This document shows, in pieces, positions 50,054 to 60,204 of a stretch of DNA of 64,000 nt. This stretch comes from Rehmannia glutinosa (Eukaryota > Streptophyta > Magnoliopsida > Lamiales > Orobanchaceae). The stretch's first letter is position 1. Every line of letters starts with the position of its first letter. Location: positions 12,814,441 to 12,878,440 of the forward strand of contig CM071925.1 in the NCBI GenBank assembly GCA_016081115.2. Direction: 5' to 3'. The notes beneath the pieces were generated by a model. The model saw only the letters and a list, made by a program, of their open reading frames with translations. It made no database searches and was not told the DNA's origin. The translations under genes were made by a program, and so were the position numbers.

Positions 50054-51350
50054 TGTTAGATAAATGTTTTTATCATGATTTTGATGATTTTGTTCAAATG
50101 AGTTTTTATACCAAAACAATGTCCCTAAATGTTGTCCCAACACTTCCGATCGATCTAAAATGTTTTTACTATTTTTCGGAGTATTTCTTGAAGTTTATAT
50201 TCGATTTAAAATTGGACAACACTTTTGTTTCAGGCTCGACCGGTGCCTATAGGGCAACCCGTACTGAGTTGAGTTTTGAAACAGAAAATGGGACGTAAGA
50301 GAAAATGGGAGAGGACCGTCGACCAGGTGGGCGACCGAGAGGTGAGGATCGGTCGACCACTGGGCGACCGGTGCAGGGAGTGCCCTCTCAAATGCAGACT
50401 TCTCTATTTTGATTTTCTATCAACCCCAACCGGTCAAGACCAAGGGCGACCGGTCGAACCCCCCTTCGACCGGTCCCCCTGTGTAAAAATTCGCAGAATT
50501 CAATTTCAATCTTATCTCTGTGCGACCGGTCGAACCCCCTGTTTATCAAGGAAACTATCCGTTGCATTTTTGCATGACTTTTCCTATTTTGTGGGATTGA
50601 TTTCTAACAGCTATATTGATGATTTTAAATGGTTTCTTTTGCAGCAAATCACTCCCCAAGGAGGAGCCAATATCTGGAAATCAAAGCCAAGACCTCTCCT
50701 ATAAATAGAGGCTTCATTCAAGCAACAATATACAACACTCCATACAAGCAAAGAGCAAACAAAGCAAACACTTTCATATATCTTGTTGTATTAGCCTTAG
50801 CACTTTCACTTGCACAAATTTGAGGTCTAGGCTTTCAATTCTTGATTACACTTATACTCATATTGTATCAATCATTATTGAGTTGTAATCTTGATTTTGG
50901 TCATCATTCAACACAAGACATCCTTGTGAGTATTCTTGTGGTAAGAATACACTTGGGTGATCTAGGTGATAGGTGTTTGAAGGTTGTGGTAATCTTCAAG
51001 GTGTTGTAAGAGGATTGTGGTAATCCTCAGGTGTTGTAAAGAGGATTGTGGTAATCCTCAAGGTGGTGTAAGAGGGTTGTGGTAATCCTCAAGGTGTTGT
51101 ATTAATTTTTGGTAAATTAATAAAATCTTTTTTTTTTTTTCTTTTTGAAATCCATCCCTGATATCTTTGGGGTGGTAGAGCACGTAGTCCCTAAAGGTGG
51201 GGTGAAGCTCTTTAAATCAACGAGTGTTGTTTAATTTCCGCATTTACATTCTCGTCTTTGCTTGATTATTAGAAAAAGAGGGCAAAATCTGAAAAACCGA
51301 GATAATCCATTCACCCCCCCTCTAGATTATCGTAGCCACTTGGACCAACA
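50054..51350 (+). repeat. Right LTR of the SIRE-like element
   Basis: A 1,297-bp partner of the left LTR with the same TATA box (about 50700) and tandem AGGTTGTGGTAATC units (50977-51105). The CGACCGG-rich stretch (50235-50540) is longer than in the left LTR. Confidence 0.92.
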
Positions 51351-51402
51351 ATATCTGTTCTAACGAATTAAAGGGATCAATCTTTTACTTCAATGGTAGA
51401 AG

Positions 51403-51653
51403 TAGAGCCGATAATTAGGCCGGGCCGGCCTGGTACTAGCCCACCGACCTGGCCCGATCCAAAATTCTATCGGACCAATATTTTTATGGTCCAGTCTGAC
51501 CCATGTAGTGTATTTTGCCTCATGCTAATCGTGTCATTGGCCCCGTTAAGTCGGGCCAAATAAGCTTGGTCCTTTTTGGGCCTGCAAATTCTAGGCCCAC
51601 CTGGCCTTATTGTCGAGCCATTCCATTGGGTCAGACCCAAATTGACGGCTCTA
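51403..51653. mobile_element. hAT-superfamily MITE (251 bp)
   Basis: Ends TAGAGCCGATAATT and AATTGACGGCTCTA pair at 12 of 14 positions. They are flanked by the 8-bp duplication GGTAGAAG (51395-51402 and 51654-51661). The interior is rich in GGCCC/GGGCC words and has no ORF. It lies about 50 bases beyond the SIRE right LTR. Confidence 0.88.
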
Positions 51654-51734
51654 GGTAGAAGCTTGTGCTGTTAGGGTGATTGACTAGAATTACGATCTCC
51701 ATGTGAGTCTGTATTCCCTCTACTTTCCCATCAA

Positions 51735-51785
<51 letters not shown>
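51735..51785. repeat. (CT)n-(TA)n microsatellite
   Basis: About 18 bases of CT repeat followed by about 33 bases of TA repeat. It forms the left flank of the TIR element that follows. Confidence 0.9.
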
Positions 51786-51789
<4 letters not shown>

Positions 51790-53089
51790 ATCAAATGTGT
51801 TAGGGGCTTACCGTGTGGCAATGTGGATCAATCTAAGCCATTAATTTGACAAATCTAACGGCCCAGTTTTTTTCGATTTTTTTTTGGTTTTTTAATAATT
51901 TCGCCCAATTAAGGGCATAAAGGTCATTTTTTTTACATAAATTAAAATCAGTTAGATTTGGTAACTCCCCATCACACCGTTTGTTTTGGGATTTCAATTA
52001 TCTTGATTACCACTTTTCATTCCTCAACAGTTTTATCAAAAACAAAAACTCACAATTTTATTTCTCTCTCCTTCCTCTCTCTGTTTCGCCGACTACATCT
52101 CATCACCCAGTTCAGTTTATTTTCTTTCGAAAGTTCTTCACAAATCGTCGATAGAGACACACATTACGCAAAGAGGGTGATTCCGATTCTTCAAATAGTT
52201 GGTTAAGGTAAGTGTTTTGGTTGCATTTTATTTTGGTTTTGATTTGAAAATTTGGTTGTAAGAGTTTATACTTTACATGTTTTGACATTTTTTTGAACCA
52301 TTTAACTGTTGATATTGGATATTTGAAGTATTTTGTAGTAAGAGATTAGACATTCTTTTGTTTTTTTTTAAATATTGGAGTATCTAGGGTTTGCTTTTCG
52401 ATTGTCCAGGCAATTTTATGGGTTCCTTTTCTTTTTTTTTTGGGAATATTTTTGTGCGAACCAGGACATATTCGTTGGGGGATTTTTTGGTGTAAAATTT
52501 GATAAAAATGATGTAATTTTAGTTATTGGATGGTGTAATATTTTATGTTATAGGTATAATAGGATGGTGTAATTTTAGTTATAGGAGGGAAGTTATGAGT
52601 GTCACATGCGTGTATATATTTTGTTTGCAGAATGGTTGATTTTTTTATGTTTCTGAAACCGGGTTTTGTGAAATGTGTTAGTATACCATACTCTATTTTT
52701 GTGATTCCTTCTTTTGTGTTTAGGGTGACAATTTACTTAAGAATGATGCACTTTTAGTTATCTTTTGATGTATAGTTAACTCTAGTGCGGTGTTGTCTTA
52801 ACCCCTACACTAAAAAAAATGAATGAGCCATGAAGATATGTATTGATGCATATTTAGTATTGTTATTGCGCAATGAAGATGTGTTTTGGTGCATTGATAG
52901 GTTTGTCATGTGCATATGTAGTCCATGATGCATCAACACACATGATGTTTAAATAGTTTTATTTTAGTATGCAAATAAGGTTAATACAGTGCACAATTAG
53001 TTTTTCAATTGTGTATTTTATTTGATGCCTGATGCTTGAGTTCTGCCCTAAGATTGTTCATGTTGTCAATACCAGGTTGATAGTTTTTA

Positions 53090-53269
53090 ATGGCAAGAGG
53101 AAACAGGAAAAGACCGGCATCTGTAGGGCCGGACGAGGGTGGACGTAATGTTAATAAGAGGTCTAAGAATGCCAAATCAGAATTGAAATCTGCATTGCCC
53201 AAGTTGAGGACAAGATCTGTGCCAACAACTCTATCAGACGTACTGAGTCGTCTGACAAGTAGAATTTAG
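53090..53269 (+). CDS. Small basic hypothetical protein inside the TIR element
   Basis: A 59-residue frame from ATG 53090 to TAG 53269, rich in Lys, Arg and Ser (MARGNRKRPASVGP...KRSKNAKSELKSALPKL...), ending LSDVLSRLTSRI. A splice acceptor-like ACCAG lies 16 bases upstream, and a CT-rich leader-like segment lies about 1 kb upstream, so it may be the coding exon of a spliced transcript. Basic clusters suggest nuclear or nucleic-acid contact. I recognise no family. Confidence 0.3.
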   Translation: MARGNRKRPASVGPDEGGRNVNKRSKNAKSELKSALPKLRTRSVPTTLSDVLSRLTSRI

Positions 53270-53999
53270 AGGGACATTTGTGTGGTTTTTTAGATGGGGT
53301 GTTCTAAGTATGTTAGGAGTATATTAGATTAGACTATGATAGTTCAATGCTAATTTAACAACATTTTGGTTAATTATTAATAGTGAACTGATGCAAATAT
53401 GTTTTTTATGTTTTCAAATGTGATTTATTTATGGTGTATAGTTAGTGAAGAAATATTGCACAGTTAATAGCATTGTGGTACATGTTTAGCATGCTTTTGG
53501 TGTATATATATTATCCTCAAGCCTTTTGTTTTATTTACAAGTGTTAATGACTTTTTTTAGTGCATATTTTTTAAGCATTATGTGCACTGTTAGTACTAAC
53601 AATATGCATTTTTTGGAATATAATGCGGAAAAATTTAAAAATACACAAATTTGAAAGACAATTTAATTTTGGATGTACAATTAACGACGAAGTGGTAAAT
53701 ATTTAATATTAATTTGGCACATAGATAGTGTTGAATTGAGAATTGTATAAAAATACCAAAAAATAAACGACAAATTATTTTAGTGCATAATTAATGATGA
53801 AGTTGTGAATATTTAATAGTAACTTGCCACACATATATAATTTATTTGTCGAAGCATTTATAGTTTTTGCCTAATTATTGTTTATTCACTTTACGGACAT
53901 AAAAATGATGCACATTTAGCATGGAAATGATACACAATTACACAATAAATGACATACAATTAATATAAGACAAATTTTTGATCTGAGTATTTGTATAGT

Positions 54000-55544
54000 A
54001 ATACTGAAAATTGTAGAAAATGAGTTTTCTCATTCAGTTGGTTGTTGGGGACATGTACGGCTGTCGTGTGACGCAATTCTGCCACACATTAAGAAAATGC
54101 ATGTACTATTCCGAACTGAAAGAATGCGAGTGGCGCTCTTCGAAATTCTTTATAGTATATGCATCATTCATTGTGTATTCTAGTATGCAGTTGGCGTTGC
54201 AGCCACAACGGTTTGAAACTCTATTGCGTTGCTTTGTATGTGTACTGTTTCCTTCCGCACCCCCCACAAATGATGTTTGTTTGTAGCCCTCTCGGTTACA
54301 AACAATGTATTCCAGTCGAATCTCTTTGTTTTTAAATTTCCTTGAGGTGCTTATTCGTATGTCGAAGTCGCATCGTTTGTCGTAGTCCCTATAAAATTCT
54401 ACACTTTTCTCCAATGTGGCAAATTGCATGCCTATTCACGGTATTTTATCTTGTTCTATTTCAGGTATCCAATACTTGGTAGAGTCGGGGGATATTACTA
54501 GGCGCTCTCGCACTTCAACGTGTTGGATACTTTCTTCATTAAAATCTGCACAATTTTTGTCATATTGTGCAACGTGTAAGCACAAATAAGCATAAAACAA
54601 CAAAGTTTATTTCATGGCATATTAAATTTGTACACCTTTTCAGACAACAACCTAAAAATGTACTTGTATGCTTATATTTGCACCAAAATATGCTTCCAGA
54701 GTACAATATTGCCAATATTTTTATACCAAAATAAGCATCAAGGCTTTTTCTCTCAAATAAACAGCAAACCATGCCCTATTTGTATGCTTATATTAGCACT
54801 AAAATAGGATTCCAGAGTACAATATTGTCAATATTTTTATACCAGAATAAGTATCAAAGCGTAGTCTCAAATAAACAACAAACCATGCCCTATTTTATGT
54901 TTATCTTTGCACCATCGTATGCACATGTATACACAAAAATATGATTCCAGAGTACAATATTGTCAATATTTTTACACCAAAATAAACATCAAGACTTACT
55001 CTCAAATAAACAACAAACCATGCCCTATTGTATGCTTATCTTTGCACCATCATATGCATATGTATACACCAAAAATATCCTTACAGAGTACAATATCGTC
55101 AATATTTTTATACCTAAATAAGCATCAAGGCTTACTCCCTCAAATAAACAGCAAAACTTGCACTATTATAAGCATATCTTTACACCAACATATACATATA
55201 TATACACCAACATATGTGTCAGAGTACAACAACATTCATGTCTACATGACCAATTTGCACTAATTGTGCTTTATGTATACATTATATATACATCAGACAA
55301 AAACTATATGTGCATCATTTTGTCTCGATGGTCAAAATTACGCTGTAATATTTCATCATAGTCGTGTTTTTCAAAGATGGACTAAATGTTCATCTTTTTT
55401 TTTTTATAAATTATACGCCAAAAAATTTGTTATTTTTGTAAGAGAATTGCACATACCAGCACCCAATGCTTCAAAATTGCAGTTTTCATCTGGATTGTCT
55501 ATTGACATGTCACTTTGGTGTGAATGAGCATACTCTTCCCCCAT
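54000..55544 (-). pseudogene. FAR1-domain gene fragment (FHY3/FAR1-like)
   Basis: Minus strand. Exon 1 runs from ATG at 55544 to 55457 (MGEEYAHSHQSDMSIDNPDE, ending with a GTATGT donor). The next exon starts at 54545 (DFNEESIQHVEVRERLVISP...YWIPEIEQDKIP). It carries the FAR1 zinc-cluster domain: FATLEKSVEFYRDYDKRCDF, IRLEYIVCNREGYKQ, NRCGCNANCILEY and NFEERHSHSF. The Cys, Cys and His-x-His ligands are all there. A stop (54436-54438) interrupts it just before the domain, and the frame ends soon after the His pair. No transposase catalytic region follows. Plant FAR1-type proteins are transcription factors derived from Mutator-like transposases. This copy is inside a transposon and degenerate. 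Confidence 0.7.
54650..55240. repeat. Tandem repeat of about 116-136 bp, about five copies
   Basis: CAGAGTACAATATTGTCAAT-type cores occur at 54697, 54813, 54948, 55084 and 55220 (spacings 116, 135, 136, 136). They share surrounding text such as AAATAAGCATCAAGGCTT and CAAACCATGCCCTATT. The array lies in the intron of the FAR1-like fragment. Confidence 0.85.
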
Positions 55545-55911
55545 GGTGTACACCTTCTTCTTATTTCAATAAATTATAGGTAGGATGTATTTTGTGTTTC
55601 TGCTGCAACAATGTTTTTCTTTCTGTTTCATGGCTTGCTGGAGAGAAGATGGCGAAGACGTTTTTTTGTGATATGATTTGGCGTAATCTATTATGGGAAG
55701 GTGATATTTATGATTCCGTTGATTTTAGGGATGTAAATATGGTATTTTTGTTACACCATTCTGCTATTACTCATTTGCCCTTTTCACATATTAATTAATT
55801 GATAAATGGTGTATTTTTGAGAGAAATCTAAACAATTGATTGAAGGCGATGGATGGATGAGATCAATCCACACTGCCACACGGTAAGAGGCTGCCACATG
55901 AGATCCCATCC

Positions 55912-55916
<5 letters not shown>

Positions 55917-55942
<26 letters not shown>
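55917..55942. repeat. (TA)n microsatellite between two TIR elements
   Basis: About 26 bases of TA, shared as right flank of the 4.1-kb TIR element and left flank of the 1-kb TIR element. Confidence 0.9.
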
Positions 55943-56947
55943 GGGGGAGGATCAAGTGAGACCATGTCTCTAGGTGAGACACAATGGACTAATCTCAACC
56001 ATCCCCCACTATTAATCAATGGGTATGATTTAATGGATAAAAAATATATTAAAATATTAATTTAATCAATATAAGGATAGTAGGGTAAAATAACATAACA
56101 AGGTAGTTACAAAAATGGAATCAAATCTTTTTCTCTCTCGTACATCTCTCAATATCTCAAATATCACGTCTCTCTCTCTCTCTCATTCCTCCATTAAAGC
56201 AAATAAAAAAAACTGTGAAGAACTCGAAAATTACAGAAAAAAAACAAGAAAAATCAGTGTAATATTACAGAGAAATAACGAACAGTGAGTTCGAAAACTA
56301 AATATGCAACAAAACTCAACTAAATATGCATTATCGGAAAACTATCTATGCAACGTAAAAAAACTAATATGTAGTACAGTATATCCAATTATGCAAGACA
56401 TCATAAACTATGCAACAAAATCAACTAATTATGTATTATCTATAAATTATCTATGCATTGTGGAATAACTAAATATGCAGTACATTATGTAACATCTCAT
56501 TTTTATAATTTCCAAAAGCAACATCCCATTTTTATAACTAAATGTACATTATATTGAACTTATTTATGCAAAGGTAGTATAACTACATATGCGAAGACGT
56601 TATATTCAATTATGTCTTGTTTTCGTAAAACAGTGCCAACAAAACATTTGATGTCTAATTATGCAGTAGAAGAACTCTAACTATGCTGTAAAATAAAAAT
56701 ATTTGGAAAGAAAACATGTTCCTTAAAATCCGCCACAAAATCCGACAGTGTCTATTTCAGCCCATAAAATCCGTTGGGACCACTAATTTGAATTACAAAA
56801 TTACAATCTTACCCTTAAAATCAGCGAAAATTAGAAAATAATTAAAAAAAACTGAATTAATCACATCCCTTTATTTTTTAAGATCAATGGGTAAGATGAG
56901 TCCACAATGTCTCACCTAGGGAAGGTGGTCTCATTTGAACCAAATCC
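55943..56947. mobile_element. 1-kb TIR element set in (TA)n
   Basis: The left end contains AAGTGAGACCATGTCTCTAG and GTGAGACACAATGGACTAATCT. The right end, read inverted, contains AAATGAGACCACCTTCCCTAG and GTGAGACATTGTGGACTCATCT, giving about 60 bases of imperfect TIR. Both ends abut TA repeats (55917-55942 and 56948-56964). The interior has a CT run (56168-56184) and many loosely repeated ACTATGCAAC/ACTAAATATGCA phrases (56290-56690), with no ORF. It is a non-autonomous element with an apparent preference for TA microsatellites. Confidence 0.65.
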
Positions 56948-57335
56948 TATATATATATATATATAATAAAACATTTTTGGAAATAGTATGGTGATATTTT
57001 CCTGCACAAACTTAATGCCTAAAAATAGTATTTTGCCTCTGTTTATCGTATTGACGAGTATTCATTTTTAAAAGGAATGTTTATATAATTAGTGTAACAT
57101 GCTCAATCAAATCTCTCTATGGATTTGCTGCAAATTAAATACAAGCAAATTAAATACAAGCAAGAAATCTCAAACATTAGGAACTTCTTTTGAAATAAGT
57201 GAGTGCATGTTTATAGGAACTAGAAATTAATTATTTCTTGCAAGGATTAGTTTTCTGTCAGACGGTCTAACAAATCTACTTTGTTAGATAGATCCAAATA
57301 TCTGACCCCGTTAGCCTACCAACAGTCCGCACAAG

Positions 57336-57813
57336 CAGTGGCGGAACTAGCTTGTTCCTCAGGGGGGCCTTGGCCCCCCCCAAACTTTTCATTCTTTGCA
57401 CTTACACCCCCAAACTTTCCATACTTTGCACTTATACCCCAAACATGTCATTTTTTACCCTTATATATGTGTGTGTGTATGTGTGTGTGTGTGTATGTAT
57501 GTGTATCAATATATGTATATGTAGTATTTTAGTGTTTTAGTATTTTTGTCTCCAACCCAAATTACTGATCAATAACATTTATTGTAAATCAGACAAGCCC
57601 ATGATTATTACCTTTAAGTTTGAATAAACTATTGTGGATCTTGATATTTATATCATACTATTTTTTTTTGATTAGTAAATATCATACTATTTAAAATTAT
57701 GGAGTATACATCTTGATTGGAATTTAGTTATGAATTCTGAAATTAAATATTTAATTTAACTTCGAATATTGATGCAATTTTTTGATATAATGATAATATA
57801 TTTAAATATAATT

Positions 57814-57855
<42 letters not shown>

Positions 57856-58097
57856 GTAATTCATTATTTAACTGCTGGCGCTCAAGTATCTCTACCCAAA
57901 ATTTGTGATATTAATACTATGTGTACTCATCTCAAACCCTATTAAGATATCATATATATTACTCGTATCCTAATTCTGGAAAAGGTTACTCGTACCATCC
58001 CATTAGAATCCGAACATGTGTGAGTACTCGTGTCTTCCAATTAATTCTTATTACCCAAGTTGGCCCCCCTCAGTCGTAAATCCTGGGTCCGCCCCTG
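57336..58097. mobile_element. Nested hAT-superfamily MITE (762 bp)
   Basis: Ends CAGTGGCGGA and TCCGCCCCTG match at 9 of 10 positions as inverted repeats. They are flanked by the 8-bp duplication CGCACAAG (57328-57335 and 58098-58105). CAGTGGCGGA is a familiar plant hAT end. The interior has GT/GTAT (57465-57515) and AT (57815-57848) microsatellites and no transposase. Confidence 0.88.
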
Positions 58098-58124
58098 CGC
58101 ACAAGTACCAATACCACATCTGCT

Positions 58125-58610
58125 GGTCGCTGCTAATACATTTTAGGAGAGTTACTAATATATTTTAGGAGGACTACTAATATTTTCCGGAGGAAAGATT
58201 AATATTTTTAGGGGCACTACCAAATATTTTTCAGGATGACTACTGATACTTTTTGGGGGAATAACTAATACTTTTATGGGGAACTACTAATACTTTTTAT
58301 GAGAAAAACTATTACTTTTCAAGAGGAATACTAAAATACATTTAATCAAAAAATATAATACTTTTAAATAAGACTATTAATACGTTTTAGTAGGAATACT
58401 AATACTCGTGATGGAAAAAATAAATATTTTTCATGAGGATTACTGAAAAAATTGTTTAAGCAGATTACTAATACATTTCATCGTTACTACTAATACTTTT
58501 TTGAGGGACTATTAATACTTTTTGGGAGAAACAATTAATTATAATCAGGAGAACTACTAAAATACTTTTTCGAGGAACTATTAATACTTTTTGGATGCAC
58601 TGTTCCGGAT
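58125..58610. repeat. Degenerate minisatellite (ACTACTAATACTTTTTGGGG-like)
   Basis: About 17-20 degenerate copies of a unit near 25-30 bases whose core is ACTACTAATACTTTTTGGGG or a close variant. They are diverged in sequence and spacing. The array lies in the Mutator-like MITE, to the right of the nested hAT element. Confidence 0.8.
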
Positions 58611-58738
58611 TATTACAAACATGCCACCGGTGCATGAAATTACGAAAAAAAACGGGTCGGGTTGGATCTATCTAACGGAAAAAAACCACCCGTTAGACGG
58701 TCTGACAGAAGTTTTTGTGTTCTTGCAAATATGTAATT

Positions 58739-60204
58739 GTAAGTCCAAGCGGCTACGATAATCTAGAGGGGGGTGAATAGATTATCTCCATCTTTTCGAT
58801 TTTACCCTCTTTTTCGAACCAAATGCTCAAAGACAATAATAAAGGTGCGGAATGTAAACAACACACGTCGATTTATAGAGGTTCAACCCACTTAGGGCCT
58901 AATCCTCTACCACCCCAGTATATCCGGGATGGATTTCAAAAAGAAAAAGAATTTTATTAATTACCAAAATTAAAACAAACTCAACTTACAACACCTTGAA
59001 GAGCACCACACTCTTCTTCAACACCACCTTTGGAGATTACCACAATCTCCCTTTGAAGATTACCACAATCTTCCTTCAACGGCACCTTTGAAGATCACCA
59101 CAATCTTCAATTTTGAAGAATACCAAATTCTTCAACACCTCAACAAGAAGATTACCACAATCTTCTTACACCTAACACTTAGATCACCCAAGTGTGTTCT
59201 TACCACAAGAACACTCACAAGGATATCTTGTGTTGAATGATAACCCAAAAATTCAAGATTACAACTCGATAATGAATTATACAATTGAGTGCAAGTGTAA
59301 TCAAGAATAGCCTAGACCTCAAGAATGTGAAAGTGAATAGCTAGGCAAATTACAACAAGAAATAAGACAATGTAAGAACAAGTGTATTCTTGAGTGTATC
59401 TTGTTGTGTTGCTTCAATTCTTCCTCTATTTATAGAAGATGTCTTGTACATGATAGGATCCTCTTGGGGACATGAATTCTGTAAAAAATACCAAGACAAT
59501 TGAAGAAAAGAGCTGTTAGAAATCAACCCCTCAAATTAAGGAAAAGTTGTCTGCAAACTCAACGGATAGTTTCATCAAACAAGGGGTTCGGCCTGGTCAC
59601 AAGCAGAGATAAGTTGAAATTGAAAACTCGCAATTTTTACACGGGGGATCGGTCGGAGGGGGGCGTGCGACCGGTCGCCCTCATGTTGGACCGGTTGGGG
59701 GTAGTTAAAACATGAAACAGAGAAGATGCACCTTAAGGGGGCTTCCCAGGCAACGGTCGCCCTAAGGTCGACCGGTCGCCCTTACCGGTCGACCTCCGGG
59801 TCGACCGGTCGCCCCCTCAAGTTTTCCTCTGTCCCTTTTTCTATTCCAAAACTCAACACAGTACGGGTTGCCCTATAGGCATCGGTCGAGCCTGAAATAT
59901 AAGTGTTGTCCAATTTTATATCGAAAATAAACTTCAAGAAATACTCCGAAAAATAGTAAAAACATTTTAGACCAATCGGGAGTATTAGGACAACATTCAG
60001 GGATATTGTTTTGATGTAAAAACACTTGACACAAAATCATATAAAAGCGTTGTCCAATTTTGTCAAAAATAGACTTGAAGAAATACTCCGGAAAATATTT
60101 AAAAACATTTAAAATCATTTAGGAGTATTTGGACAACCTTTAAAAACATTGTTTTGGCATAAAAACAAAATCATCAAAATCATGATAAAACCATTTATCA
60201 AACA
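58739..60204 (-). repeat. 3' LTR of the minus-strand SIRE-like element
   Basis: A 1,466-bp LTR beginning TGTAAGTCC and ending CATTTATCAAACA on the plus strand. It shares with the plus-strand element the terminal GGCTACGATAATCTAGAGGG-like region (inverted), the TTACCACAATCTTC tandem units (58990-59170, expanded here) and the CGACCGG-rich stretch (59640-59820). Divergence from the other copy is clear, so the two insertions are independent. Confidence 0.85.

Larger units (their letters stand above)
42898..51350 (+). mobile_element. Full-length SIRE/Maximus-like Ty1/copia retrotransposon
   Basis: An 8.45-kb element flanked by the 5-bp duplication ATATC (42893-42897 and 51351-51355). LTRs are 42898-44150 and 50054-51350, both beginning TGTTAGATAAATG and ending TTGGACCAACA. 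A tRNA-Met primer site follows the left LTR, and an AAAAGGGGGAG polypurine tract precedes the right one. Order: gag, protease, integrase, RT, RNase H, which is the copia order. Long LTRs, two zinc knuckles and a 1.2-kb non-coding stretch after RNase H place it near SIRE/Maximus. Multiple one-base indels break gag, the protease-integrase junction and the integrase-RT region. It inserted upstream of the response-regulator gene. Confidence 0.93.
51787..55915. mobile_element. Large TIR element set in (TA)n, Mutator-like, with FAR1 gene
   Basis: About 4.1 kb. The left end reads GATCAAATGTG...GGCTTACCGTGTGGCAATGTGGATCAATCT (51789-51835). The right end, read inverted, is GATCTCATGTG...CTCTTACCGTGTGGCAGTGTGGATTGATCT (about 55865-55907). 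Both ends abut (TA)n tracts, so a normal target duplication cannot be read. Inside are a CT-rich leader-like segment (51985-52200), a small basic ORF on plus, and a FAR1-domain gene on minus with tandem repeats in its intron. FAR1 domains occur in Mutator-like transposases and their domesticated relatives. No MULE catalytic domain is visible, so the superfamily is inferred. Confidence 0.6.
57244..58719. mobile_element. Mutator-like MITE with a nested hAT MITE
   Basis: The 9-bp duplication TTCTTGCAA lies at 57235-57243 and 58720-58728. Inside it, TTCTGTCAGACGGTCTAAC at left faces GTTAGACGGTCTGACAGAA at right as a perfect 19-base inverted repeat, a few bases in from each end. A 9-bp duplication with TIRs indicates the Mutator superfamily. 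The element holds no transposase. A hAT MITE (57336-58097) was inserted into it, and a minisatellite fills most of the remainder. Confidence 0.82.

Noticed and set aside
54907..55263. A 118-residue plus-strand frame full of HHHMHMYTPK-like repeats
   Set aside because: Produced by the tandem AT-rich repeat in the FAR1-like intron; the repeat period is not a multiple of three in all units and no start context is seen.
57281..57540. Open frames around the GT-rich microsatellite
   Set aside because: They are made by CCCCAAACTTT and TATGTGTGTG repeats within a hAT MITE.
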